A stretch of DNA of 64,000 nt, from positions 62,001-126,000 of the forward strand of contig MU405318.1 of NCBI GenBank assembly GCA_022836615.1, given 5' to 3'. Source of the DNA: Annulohypoxylon bovei var. microspora (taxonomy: Eukaryota; Ascomycota; Sordariomycetes; Xylariales; Hypoxylaceae). The notes under the pieces were generated by a model, which made no database searches, was not told the DNA's origin, and saw only the letters and a list, made by a program, of their open reading frames with translations. The position numbers were made by a program, and so were the translations under genes. Below, piece after piece: positions 44,078 to 55,383 of this stretch; position 1 is the first letter of the stretch; the number at the start of each line of letters is the position of its first letter.

Positions 44078-47000
44078 GCGTATACTGACATGATGCCCAG
44101 GGATCTGTTAACGGCTATGAAACTTGAGTCATGAAAATGTGGCGACGCGCGGTCGGCAGGCCAAAGATGATGGTATTACGACGTCGCCGACACGCGGGCA
44201 CATAAGCCGGCCGGCCAGGTCGGTCTAACCTTCTAGCACGGCCGAAGGTGTAGGCAAATACTTTGAAACGGAACTGAAACTTTGATAGCGGACGACAAGT
44301 CACTTTAAGACGCAGAAGACAAAGCGGGAGACAAGCCGGGAGAGGCGTTTTTGGATAGAAGATATTGAAGATATCGTAGGATCGAAGTTTTTAAGTTTCG
44401 CGATTCTCGTATCTATATTTATAATGTATATAGATGTGGTAGGTACCAGGTATGTAGCTAGGATCTGACGTCGTTTAACATAGATTACCCAAGCTGCCGT
44501 GATGGAACCTTCCCCAAGCTCTAGCGTACCTGAGTTGTAGCTTAAATGGATTACGTAAAGCATAGGCAAGCACATCCGTACCGTATTAACCCCGCATTTC
44601 CCCTCCTATCTTCTTTTAATGCATACCTCATAGTGCTCATAATAGATCTACATGCAATAAGCGACGACAAACATAACAGTAAAAACCCCAGCAAACACGA
44701 CGACGAAATCTTCGTGATTCAAACTATGCTATAAACTTCTTCAAACTATGCTATAAACTTCTTCAAACTATGCTATAAACTTATTTCAATGCCTGTTTTC
44801 AAATATTATAGCATGGAAAGCATAGACAGGTCTCAAACAACGAACACTAACGGGCTCACAGATCAGCATCTGATACAGAAAAGCTTACTCTTTACTGTAC
44901 CTACACAGGGCTAGATATCCAGCTTCATTAACAGATAATATTTGTTTTGTTAGATTCGACTCTATTATATTATCAACACGGATATTTAACGAAATATCCA
45001 ACGCTTATGAGTCACGACATTTACTCTATAGCGTTCTATGCGGTAGGCAATCATACACATTTCTCTTTACCCACTGTCTTTCTCGGTTTAAGAATAATAC
45101 GATATTTAGTACAAACCTCTAGATCCTTACCTAGGTATCTTCCTCACTTTCTCTGCACACCATTACTATTACCACTTCTCGAGTCTAGGGGGCTCGGTCT
45201 TCAGTTGAACAATAGACTTGTTCGGGAGATGCTTGCTGTCTCGTACCTCATGAAAGACATTTCATACTCCAATACAGGCCTTCTCCTTGGGTATATAAAA
45301 CAAGACTGATTCACCGTCCAATTACCCCCTATTCAGGTCGGAAACCGCTCAGAGTGTTTGATTTGCAGTTCCGGGCTCAGGCGCAGCATCAAATTCGATC
45401 GAACACCCAAAGAAACATGCAGTCACCAGCATGACCTAGGGAGAACTAGTGGAGGACGAAGTCTAAGAAACGTACATCGTAGATACTTAGATCCCCATAG
45501 GCATTATCCAGAATAGGACTGTTTAATGGTTTCAACGATCGATCCGCTCCAGAGCTCGCCGAGATTAACTACAACTCCTATCCCATACGGTTCGTTCAGG
45601 CGCGAAGCTAGCTTTGTTCACCGGGTCCTAGATGGCAAGCTCTAAAGCGTGAATTAACTGTCTCAAGAGAGGTGCGTAGGCGGTAGCACTTTGCCTTCGG
45701 TGTAAAGTCGCATCGTACATATCGAGCATGTTCTCGTTATCTGTGTCTACCTACTTACCTAGGTACCTAGGTAAAAACCGGATATTGTTGCGCGGAGGTT
45801 GAAAGCCTCTGAGGCATATATTGTGTCATAAATCGACATTCGCTGCGAATAATTGGTTCGTCGTGAGCATGAAGCTCACGGATCTTCCGAAAATGTCGAC
45901 CACTAGGGATGGGGTCGTAGAGCTCGTACCATAAGCAAATCTCGTCAGCTTGGGGCCTAGGATTCTCACAAGGAAATGAGAAATATGTTTAAAATATTGC
46001 TTGAATACCTACCCAAGCAATTAGAAGAGACAAGAACGCTGATAATTATATCCCTACTAGGTGGATATAAGAGGACATAGAGAACATTAAATTGAGGCTA
46101 ACGGTGTTAGCACCTCTGCACCTTAGGATATAGCTTTCATACCTACCAAGGTGAGTAATCGTAACTTACCTATATTTTTGAAATTAAATTCGAACAGTTA
46201 AGACATGTTGCTGATTTAGTAAGGGCAATCCTGTCCGACATGTCAATGTAGATACTGGAACGGTTCCTTAGCAACCACATTAGGCGCCGCCTTTGAGTGC
46301 CTAGGTGGTTATATAAAAATAACATCAGCTGCCAATAGTAACCATCATCAACTAATCAAGCATGTATCTTACTTAGTCTATTAAGTAGGTATTACAATAT
46401 AATACCACGGATTTCGAGACATACATCGATCTTGTCAGTATTGTAACAATTACCACCCGAAGATGGTCGATTATAGTAAGCACGTCTTGATATCAGCGAG
46501 AGTTATATCGGAGGGAGAGACAGACGATCGGGTTTAGATGCGCGAAGATATGTTGGCATAGCTGACTGTCTTATGTAATATTAGAATAAAGCCAATAGAC
46601 TATGCAAGCCGATTGGGATAATTAATCAATTAACACTTGTTTGAAGTAAATAATATGAACACAAGTCTAGATATAAAAAGGGAAAGTCTAGCAAAATAGG
46701 TATCATAGAATTTTAAACGATGCTAGATGCTCAGCCCTTCATTCACGCGTGAGAGTGTGAGTACGAGTAAGTACCTACTAAAGAGGTAAGATATAAGCGT
46801 ACGAGTATGCGGTGGATAGGTAATACCTATACGCTTTTTGTACCTGGTCTATAAGGTTGGTGGCCTTCTAACTCGACGAGCTGACGGGCTTAAAACTGTT
46901 AGACGTGAGACATGCGATGCGGGTCGTATTGTGCATCTCGTTGTCAATTAGGTGCCTGGCTAGGTATGTGTAAGGCTATATGTAATCTAGACTTGATAAT

Positions 47001-48439
47001 AGGCGGCAATTCGTATTAGATAGAAAAATATCTAGCTGACATACAACATGGACTTTCTGTTAAACCGCGAAGTTTTAACGGCTGAGGTCAATCGGACCGC
47101 CTAGTTGACGTAGGCTTGCGTGGACGGCCTCACATCTCGCCTACGGGCTTCCGGATCGGGATAGCCAGGGGTAAAGCCTTGGTTCTCTCTCGGTTCTCCC
47201 CTGGCTGACCCATCAATGCCCTTGGCTCTCTAGCAAAGACTTCTTGTACGAGGGGGGGCAGAGACGAGTGACTAATAGATTGAAGGGAGCACAATGCTAT
47301 TACTTAAAAAGATGCTATATTAGACCGCCTTGACGGGGATCATGAGTCGGGAACTGTTGGTAGATAACCTAGATTACCTAGGTAAGCGACAGTAAAAGGA
47401 AAGCATCGGGTTGAGACGGCCTTTCTCCTGACCGAAGAAGATCATCATGGGATGCGTCCAAGCCACATGTACGTGAAGTACGTAAATTGACAATTTTTAT
47501 GCGGTTTTGTGTAAGCCGATGCCGGTCATTATCGGAATGTGAAGGCATTAGACATTAGGCATTAGGCATTGGGTATGGGACGTAGCAGTTTAAGGACGAA
47601 GACGAAAAAGAGATTATCATTTTCATAAGAAGAAAATGTAATAGGTTACGATAGACCCGATAAGTCTCTAGTCTTATACCTACCCGTATAGGGACTAATA
47701 GATAGGTATTTACTGAGTCTCTATTCTCATAGCCTACCCCATACGCGCATATTAGAGGGATCTATGGAGCAGATGGAGCAGATGTAGAGGTATATTTTAC
47801 CTAGGTGCCCAGGTGTGCAGGTAGGTACCTAGCTAACCTTGGAAGCCAATAGGTAGGTACCTACCTACAGGCGAAGGTCCGCTGTGGCTGATTTGGGTAG
47901 GTCTACTGGTCTAGGAGATTTGGAGCCCCCTAAGAGCATATTTCTCCATTTCTCCATGTGGCTATCCGCATTGATTAGCTGTAAGCCACCGCTACTACGT
48001 AATCTGCGGCATGCTTCCAGGCTCTGGCGTTACTAGCTAGCCCGCCGGTAGTTCCATCTCAACCCCCACTACATAATACGTCGTCCGTTAGCTTTAACCT
48101 TTGGAGGTAGGTGGGCAACACAGAGTCACAAAGGGGGAAGAAAACAAGCGAATAGCTCCGCTGTCATGTGCTAAGAAAAAAAAAAGATGACCTAGGCCTT
48201 TAAAGTGTAAGACCAACATCAAACTCCTCACTCGCAATTAAGTTATTATAAATAATAACATCTACGCCGCGCAACATCAACTTCGACCGACTCCATCGGA
48301 CTCTACTAGACCAACCAGCTTACTCGTGAAAGTAACAGAATAACTCGACAATCAGCCATAACTCCCTGCCTCCGTAAGACATAGGTAGACATAGACAGAG
48401 ACAAAGACAAAGACCGGAAAAATTATCCCACCGATCACA
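44078..48439. other. 4.4 kb gene-free divergent intergenic tract
   Basis: No gene could be supported between the ankyrin gene (-) and arginase (+). The tract is AT-rich and rich in CCTAGG/GGTACC palindromes (45757-45773, 47375-47385, about 47800-47870). It contains a 22-base unit repeated three times (44718-44783) and a locally GC-richer, non-coding patch at about 47057-47370 that could be a transposon remnant. The last ~200 bases before 48440 are the CT/A-rich arginase leader. Open frames such as 44947-45309 look spurious. Confidence 0.5.
44718..44783. repeat. Three tandem copies of a 22-base unit
   Basis: The unit TTCAAACTATGCTATAAACT plus TC repeats three times head to tail at 44718, 44740 and 44762. 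Only the last base of the third copy differs. Direct observation. Confidence 0.92.
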
Positions 48440-49581
48440 ATGAGCACCTCAACGGTCAAGTCCAGGTTTCTGTCTCGCCCCGAGGACCTCGGCGTCGTAG
48501 CCGTGGGCTTCTCGGGCGGTCAGGTATGACGAACCACCATCAACCCCCCTCCCCTCGTCGTCCGGAGCGTGACAGCGGCTTACCACGGCGGCCTCGTCCT
48601 ATCGTGTAGTGTAAACCTGGCGTCGACGCCGCTCCCTCGGCCCTGATCGAGTCCGGGCTGCTCACACAGCTACGAGACGAACTCAAATACAACCTCCACG
48701 GCCACGACACCGTGCACTCGTACCGGGATCTCGTCCCCAAGGACGACCCTCCCTTCCGGAACATGAAGAACCCCAAGGCCGTAAGCAGCGTCACGGAGCG
48801 TCTCTGCGACCAGGTGTACGAGCACGCCAAGGAAGGGAGGATGGTGCTGACCCTGGGCGGCGACCACTCCATCGCCATCGGCACCATCGCCGGCACCGCC
48901 AAGGCCGTGCGGGAGAGGCTCGGCCGCGAGATCGCCGTCATCTGGGTAGACGCCCACTCCGACATCAACACCCCCGAGACGAGCGGCTCCGGCAACATCC
49001 ACGGCATGCCCGTCAGCTTCGTGACCGGCCTCGCCAAGGAGGAGAAGCCCGAGTACTTCGGCTGGCTGAAGCCCGAGCACCTCCTGAACGTGAAGAAGCT
49101 CGTGTACATCGGCCTGCGCGACGTGGACGCCGGCGAGAAGAAGACCCTCCGCGAGAACGGGATCAAGGCATTCAGCATGTTCGACATCGACCGGTACTGA
49201 CGTTCCCGCCACGCCCCCGCCACGATTATCTTCTGAGGCACGTGCTGACATATGACGTTTCGATATAGGCACGGAATCGGTCGCGTGGTCGAGATGGCGC
49301 TGGCACACATAGGCTCCGACACGCCCATCCACCTCTCGTTCGACGTCGACGCGCTCGACCCGATGTGGGCGCCCAGCACGGGCACGCCGGTCAGAGGAGG
49401 GCTGACGCTGCGAGAAGGAGACTTCATCTGCGAGAGCGTGCACCTGACGGGAAGCCTCGTAGCCATGGACCTCGTCGAGGTCAACCCGAGCCTGGCGCCG
49501 GAGATCGAGCTGGGGGCTCACGAGACGGTCCGGGCCGGGTGTTCGCTGGTGCGATGCGCTCTAGGCGAGTCGCTGCTATGA
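48440..49581 (+). CDS. aga: Arginase
   Basis: Exons 48440-48523, 48610-49193 and 49269-49581 give 326 residues, the family length. The introns (86 and 75 bases) restore FSGGQ-CKPGVDAAPSAL and FDIDR-HGIGRVVEMAL. All binuclear manganese ligands are visible: His in GGDHSIAIG, the DAHSD motif (WVDAHSDINTPE), and two Asp in SFDVDALDP. The C-terminal VEVNPSLAP is typical. The enzyme hydrolyses arginine to ornithine and urea, in fungi usually in the cytosol, and supports use of arginine as a nitrogen source. Fungal arginase genes are commonly induced by arginine and subject to nitrogen repression; no specific site is proved here. Coding sequence is strongly GC-biased at third positions, unlike the AT-rich flanks. 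The ATG at 48440 is the first giving the conserved N-terminus. Confidence 0.95.
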
Positions 49582-50149
49582 AACCCTCTCCGGAGGGAAT
49601 CCTCTCCGGAGGGGGAGTCGCGCATCTGTTCACATTAGGGATGCGACCAAGGCTGTTTCGCGATACGGCAGACTCATGTCTTTACGAAAACCCGCCCATG
49701 GCCGGTGCTCGTTGCGCCGAAGCAGCTACGCGCACTTTTCACAGCAGTATAGAATTGTGTAGGCCAGACTGGACGGCGTCCATCTTGAAAAGAGAACATG
49801 GTTATTAATTACCAGAAAATGGACGAGACGAAAAGAGAATATCGTAAACCACACTATCGATGCATCTTGTTTCGTGCTGATGTCAATTGGTGATGATGCC
49901 AATTGTTTAAGTACCTAAATCAAAAGAAATGAAGCAAAGAGATAAACCCATATGTAGGTAGGTATGTACTAGGAAATAAACCGTAGGAGGTCCACAGGTA
50001 GGGCAGAGATTTACTGATATATTGGCAAGCCATGCATCTGTTCATACGCCTAACCCGAATCCAGGGGCTGTCTGATTCTAGAGTAAACGGCATAGTCTTG
50101 GCAGAAGAGTAGGTACTTTGAGGGTCTTTTTTTATTCGTCCCTCAATTG

Positions 50150-50171
50150 TATTGTATTGTACAATACAATA
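50150..50171. repeat. Perfect 22-base palindrome
   Basis: Each half is TATTGTATTGT read toward the centre, with its exact reverse complement on the other side. The core TTGTACAA also appears near 6263 and 6361. Direct observation; function unknown. Confidence 0.85.
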
Positions 50172-51270
50172 GCTTACCAGCCACCATAATTTTTCACCCG
50201 TGATTTCCATCTTTACCCAGTGATAACCCTGAATGCTATAGCTAGGTAGGTAGAGGAGTACCGTAATATATACATCTCTAGAGATACAATCTAATTGATA
50301 GTCTATGAATATCGAATTCCCAATCATATTTCATAAAGCTCTTGGAGGACTTCACGATCAGATTGCATCGTCCCGAGACACTCACCCCCTTACCGCCCAT
50401 AACATTGAATTATCGGTCCTGTCGATCCTGAATTTACCCGGTTTTATTCCCTGATATCTCGTATCCCTACAGGTTTATACTGCATACGACTTGCATACAA
50501 CTGTTAAACCCCCCATAAACCCCCCGCCCATCCCGCTCAAGGCTCGGTGGGATACCGATAGACCACTCAAACGCGCGTTTATGCCATCAAGACCGTTACG
50601 GGTCACGCATGTTAGGTAGCCGCATACATATACTCAGCGTACCTAACTCGGTGAACTGTCCCTGAGACATAACACAACGACGACTAAAAGGGCTTCCACG
50701 TATCTCGTCTTGTGCGAGCCAGCCTGTCTGACAGCGCACAATCCCAAAGTGGATGCGCTCCTAATCCCAATCCCGCGGGGCTCCGGCACCTGCATACTGC
50801 GCAGAGAAAGACAGACGCCCAATCATCCCTCTGGTAAATAGATCGACCGCCTGAAAAAAGTAGCTGTGAGCTGGCAGCTGCTGTGGGCTCTGCTTCGTCA
50901 GGCTTCTAACTGACCTCAGTTAGGCGACACCGAGAAGAGAAATCCCAATTGATCCAAGCTGTACGAAGACGTCGTTCGTCGTTGGCCCGTCCGACCTATT
51001 ACCGTTAGAGCCGCCGCTGCGACCCAATTCCACACCTAGGAAGCTATAAACGCCCATCACTTCTCGACAGCCATCCAGAAACCATCGCCTAACAGGACCG
51101 AACCGGGCAGAACAGAAATATATTTATGCGTAGGAACAACGAGTAAATTTCCAGATCCAAGCGTATTCGGTTCTATCGAAGGGATAGAACGTCATTGAAA
51201 ATAGCGCAACATTGGTATATTCTCGGCGTGGTGGACGCGAGCCGGCAAACGAACGACGAAGTCGATAAAC

Positions 51271-51315
51271 TACCTGCCTGCCTGCCTACCTACCTACCTA
51301 CCTACCTACCTACCT
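51271..51315. repeat. CCTG/CCTA tetranucleotide microsatellite
   Basis: About three CCTG-type units are followed by about eight CCTA-type units, upstream of the four-helix membrane-protein gene. Direct observation. Confidence 0.85.
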
Positions 51316-51478
51316 CTAGGTACTTACATACATACCTCCCCATCACGAAGTCCTCGCGCGAAATAGGACAGGCTCGGCGTCGACGACGACCGCAGGAGCT
51401 GCCCCTATCGCATCGCCAGCGTTCTTACAATAAATAAGCAATAATTAAGCGCTCGCGCAAACACGAACGAACGCTACG

Positions 51479-52217
51479 ATGGCCGCATCAATAGTGACAG
51501 GCTCGGGGTCGCTCGTCTACGAGCGCCGCATAGCCCGCATCCATCGGTACCACTGGCCCGCTATTCAGCTCAATGTTTGGATGCTCGTCATGCTCGCCGC
51601 TTCATGCTGCATCATCGGCGTCTTCGGAACGTTTATCGGCGTCCAACAACAATTGGACCTCTACGTACCATGGTGAGTGCCAGTGCCTTTTAATAGGTTC
51701 AGGTTGCATTGCTAGGTCCTGGTGAACGAGTCCTGACTTTCGTATTTGCGTATCTAGGTATTTTCCATACTTCATCACTGTCGCTGCCTTGATGATCGTC
51801 TATATCGTGGCGCTTCTGTGGTTGATATCCCAGCGACGACTCCTCCCCTCTATCGTCATCCTCGGCTCTTTCATGTTCTTCGTCCTCTGGATGGTCGGCC
51901 TCATCGTCGTCAGCATCGAGCTATGGGGACCCGTCGGATCCGTGAACTCGAACTGCAACCTCTTGGTCTGGAGCACGTCGCCGACGGGGAACAACCAAGG
52001 AACGTTGGCATGGCTCGAACAAAGGTCTATCTGTGAGTGAAATCGAACCTGGCCCTACAGCCAGGCTATAGCGCATCTACCTACCCAAGGTAATTGAGCT
52101 AACAGGAGGCTATTAGGTCAATCGTGGCAAGCAGCCTTTGCATTTGCACTGATCGGGTGCATATTCTTATTATGGATTATTATAATGGCGATACAAGTCT
52201 TTTATGATGATGCATAG
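51479..52217 (+). CDS. Four-helix membrane protein, MARVEL-like topology
   Basis: Exons 51479-51672, 51758-52032 and 52117-52217 give 189 residues; all introns are GT-AG. The joins read YVPW-YFPYFITVAAL and QRSI-CQSWQAAFAFA. Four hydrophobic segments are visible: WMLVMLAASCCIIGVFGTFI, FITVAALMIVYIVALLWLI, IVILGSFMFFVLWMVGLIVV, and AFALIGCIFLLWIIIMAIQV. The N-terminus carries YERRIARIHRYHWPAIQ. Between helices three and four is a polar loop with Cys and Asn (GSVNSNCNLLVW). This spacing resembles fungal MARVEL-domain proteins, which occupy plasma-membrane or vesicle domains, but I cannot confirm the family by motif. The third exon is only 101 bases, so a gene finder relying on long open frames would miss the last helix. 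Confidence 0.82.
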
Positions 52218-52734
52218 ATAACTGCATTTCATCTAACGTATTTTATGGCGAGAAGTAATCGTATCTCACACTTTCTTCACAGATTTATATGTGCGTGAGA
52301 GCGACCTAAGAGCGTTTCTTGACTAATCACGCCCTAATAAATAAATGCCGACATGATAATAGTTGGTATTGGACGATGGGCAGGCAGGTGGTAGTGATGG
52401 GCATCATCGGAATGGGCATTTATCTATTATAAGGTAAATAAGATGTCTTGGTTTGGCGTTACGAGGATTGAGCATTAGAGAACAATATTTCCCACATTGT
52501 TTGGGACTGACTATGCCTGGCGACCTTGACTAGGTATGTAGATATTATAATGGAGGGTGAGAGACTTATATCTCTATCCTTCGACTAAGGAGCAATACAG
52601 CCTCGAAAGTTAAGATGCTATTTTACATACTGATTCCACCTTGAGGACGCCGATTCTCCAACCATACTCGAAGTGCACAGTGATATCATGTTACCATTCC
52701 CATCCCATCCCATCAATTAACAATATTCCGCGAT
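52218..52734. other. Intergenic region between convergent genes
   Basis: 517 bases of AT-rich 3' flanking DNA. No gene or repeat is recognised. Confidence 0.5.
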
Positions 52735-53121
52735 TTAGTTGGAGTATTTAGGGTCGACCTTGTTTCTATAGAAAGGCTATTGTTAATTCTTGACTACAGT
52801 GTAATGGAAAGCTCGGTATAAGGAGAGTTCGGTATAGATGACTTACCCGGTGGCCTTCTCGTACATCTGGCGCGCCTTATCTGTACCACTCTCGAGTTGT
52901 TGGTCAGAGAGTTTTCCGCCCTCCTTCTTGTTGAGGAAACCAGCGACTATAGAACACAGCTGTGATTAGATGCGATTCCCAATTGCAATTGCCTAGGTGT
53001 ATATATATATAATATGAGAGAGCTCACTTTTGTCCCCAATGTCCTTCTTCTCACCAGGCTGTTGGGCGTTGGTGTTGCCAGAGCCTTCTGCCTTGCCGGC
53101 GAATTTCTTTAGGGTATCCAT
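52735..53121 (-). CDS. 74-residue hydrophilic fungal protein in three exons
   Basis: Exons 53121-53028, 52946-52847 and 52765-52735 join in frame (phases 1 and 2; donors GTGAGC and GTAAGT, acceptors both TATAG). The product starts MDTLKKFAGKAEGSGN, continues GEKKDIGDKIAGFLNKKEGG and DQQLESGTDKARQMYEKATG, and ends NKVDPKYSN. The organisation (Gln/Lys-rich start, DYxDK-like helix, then EKATG and a KxxPxxSN ending) matches a family of small, charged, probably partly unfolded fungal proteins often linked to stress. I know no defined biochemical role. No exon exceeds 100 bases, so it is easily missed. An alternative acceptor for the last exon (GTAG ending at 52794) would give a different short tail, but the chosen one yields the family-like ending. 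Confidence 0.78.
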
Positions 53122-53892
53122 TGTTATCGGTAGGTAGTTTACCTAGGTAGCTTGGGTAATTGAATAGACTTCAAGGTTCGAAGTTGTTTTAATATGAGAT
53201 CGTGTACGTGATTACGGTGGGCAATAATCAAAATTGATATGTGAAGATTTGGGAGCCACTCAGAACTTTTATACTACAAGTCAAGAAATCCGTCGTAACT
53301 TCTACTCTCTACAAAGCTCACCGGATTCGGTGTGTCTTGACATGTGCGATGACGTCCACTATAACACTATGTACGTAATTCGGGACCCTTGCCGATCTCG
53401 ATCGGACCCATCAAGAAACGGCCCCGTGGAAGGTTACCTACCTATGTACATGCAAACTTACATACATGTGCTACATCTTGTGCTACTTGTGCTACATGTG
53501 GTTGGTATGCAGTACCTGTTTTTAGCCTTTGTCCCATCTTGTCTCGGGTTAGCCCGACGAGAGCAGGATCTCAATCAGTAGAGACGTCGATGCTCTGTGG
53601 TTATTTTACCCGAGACACTGACTAATGCCCTGCTTATAAGGCGCCACAACGTCATACTCTATCTCTGCCCTACGTCTCTAAATGTGGATAGATTATTATA
53701 CGATGCTCCAAATCATGACATGGATGCACGGATGCAAGGCTTTCCTGATGATAGTGGGCATCTACAAGTTTTGACTATTGTAAGATACCATTGTTGGAAG
53801 CGTGTGCATTAGCTCGGAGTAGCTGAAAGTGAGATTTCTTGTTTTGCCGTCCTAGGATATAAATCCCATTTACCTATGGTAGTAGTAGGGAC

Positions 53893-53993
53893 TGTGGGGT
53901 GGTCAGGTGACCAATGAGATAAAAGGGTTATTCTTGTGTTTTAGATCAAAGTTTAAACCTAAGAAGAACAACAACAATTCAACCCACTTGATA
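53893..53993. repeat. Left long terminal repeat of the TRIM-like element
   Basis: About 101 bases, about 90% identical by hand alignment to 54749-54848. Preceded by GGAC. Confidence 0.6.
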
Positions 53994-54748
53994 TCTTGAC
54001 GAGAGCTGCACGGATTTCGAACTGGTAGACCTGCACGTTTTATTCCCATTGCGGGGCGCTGGCCCTTTGTTGGCCTCGTCTGGTTGTTTCTGTTGTTACT
54101 AGATTTCACTGGGCTTTTACTGAGAAGATTCTGATCAATTAACGAGCACTTTTCTTCTTCTTTTCGAACGAATTAACTGATGATAAACTGGCAACGAGGA
54201 ACTATTAAGAACTGGGGATGAAGAGCAACTGCAACTAGGCCTTTTCGGCTTTTGAGGGAAACAATGAATTAATCAAACGACGATCCGTTTTGGGACTAAG
54301 ACTACACCCTATTCAACTACAATCCGATAATCACCAAGCGATTCACATCTAAGCCTACGTTTCTCTGTTATTGCTTCAGTTCTTACTTGTTTTCGTCGTT
54401 TCGTCGGTTAAGACCGCCTCGCCGAGCGCTTTCGCCCTGAGTTCGGCCAGGACGCGGTTCCCCGATCGTGTGGGCTACGACCGACCATAGCTGGAATATA
54501 CCTGAGCCGAGGTGACTGGGTGGTTGGGATGACTGTGGTCTGCAGTGTATTGTGTGGTGGCTGTTTGTTCTGGTGCATGCGTGCCGTAGCTATCAGTGGT
54601 GGGGCAGAGATCGGTTGGGGTTGGTCAAACCCGGTGGTATGGCGATTAGGAGCGAGATTCTGGGCAGTGATGGATGGCGGCAGCGACGATGGGAATGGCT
54701 TCTGGGTTTGGTTTTGAGGGCGTTGCCCTCAAGGGAGTATGGGCCGAG

Positions 54749-54848
54749 TGTGGGGTGGTCAGGTGACTAATGAGATATAAGGGTTATTCCTGTGTTTTAG
54801 ATCAAAGTTTAAACTGAAGAAAAACAACAACACTTTACCCACCTGATA
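54749..54848. repeat. Right long terminal repeat of the TRIM-like element
   Basis: About 100 bases, the partner of 53893-53993. Followed by GGAC, matching the left flank. Confidence 0.6.
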
Positions 54849-54976
54849 GGACGTGGGATAAGTCAAGTGTCTACATCATCACACTTGAGGCGCATTAGAG
54901 CTAAACTCGAGGCGTTTACATAGCGAGAATTAACGTCCTGGCGTGTAATCACTATAATCACCGAGTGAAGTCCAAC

Positions 54977-55016
54977 CTATGCAGCCCATGCAGTCCATGC
55001 AGCCCATGCAGCCTAT
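54977..55016. repeat. GCAGCCCAT tandem repeat
   Basis: About four 9-base units of GCAGCCCAT with single-base variants (GCAGTCCAT, GCAGCCTAT). Direct observation. Confidence 0.8.
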
Positions 55017-55383
55017 GGCCAGCAAACAAAACTCGGCGTGTGCCTCGACGGCAAATACGGTAGACACAAGTCCCGTCTTAAACCGCTTTTCTCCCTCGGA
55101 ACTTCAAAGCAAGAAAATGTAGGCGGGGCCCCGTTTTGCTACCAAAAACTGCAGCTCGGAGAAAGCTCCAATGTCGGTCCTAAAATACACCAATCCAACG
55201 CCGGTTGCCCAGGGCCAATCGGCCACATGCTAGAGCTCATCTGCTCCGCGCCCTCCATGCCAGCATTTCCAGCCGTAACCCACCTGAACGCCGTCCTCAT
55301 GGTATATCGACGATGTTATACACTATAGCTCGTCACCTAGGGGTATGTATCATATCGAACCGCTTCCAACTCGCTCGTCTTTC

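Larger units (their letters stand above)
49582..51478. other. Intergenic region with a 22-base palindrome
   Basis: 1.9 kb between two plus-strand genes. A duplicated CCTCTCCGGAGGG unit sits just after the arginase stop (about 49585-49615). A perfect 22-base palindrome lies at 50150-50171. CCTG/CCTA tetranucleotide repeats run over 51271-51315, about 160 bases before the next start codon. No gene or tRNA is seen. Confidence 0.45.
53893..54848. mobile_element. TRIM-like non-autonomous LTR element
   Basis: Two direct repeats of about 100 bases (53893-53993 and 54749-54848) flank about 755 bases of non-coding DNA. Both begin TGTGGGGTGGTCAGGTGAC and end CTTGATA or CCTGATA; by hand count they differ at about ten positions. 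The four bases GGAC lie directly outside both ends (53889-53892 and 54849-54852), as expected for a target-site duplication. A purine-rich tract (AAGGGAGTATGGG, 54731-54743) lies just before the right repeat, in the place of a polypurine tract. The interior has no protease, reverse transcriptase or integrase frame. Size and structure fit a TRIM. The repeat ends lack the canonical CA, and a primer-binding site is not proven. Confidence 0.6.
53122..55383. other. Intergenic tract carrying a small LTR-flanked element
   Basis: 2.3 kb between two minus-strand genes. The element at 53893-54848 is annotated separately. GCAGCCCAT-like tandem units occur at 54977-55016. Remaining open frames (53234-53581, 55038-55328) show no coding signature. 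Confidence 0.5.

Noticed and set aside
48540..49521. Long minus-strand open frames (314 and 283 codons)
   Set aside because: Antisense shadows of arginase, whose metal ligands and splice joins are clear on the plus strand.
54000..54080. Sequence with TTCGAACTGG resembling a tRNA T-loop
   Set aside because: No acceptor stem or D-arm could be folded around it. It lies just inside the TRIM-like element.
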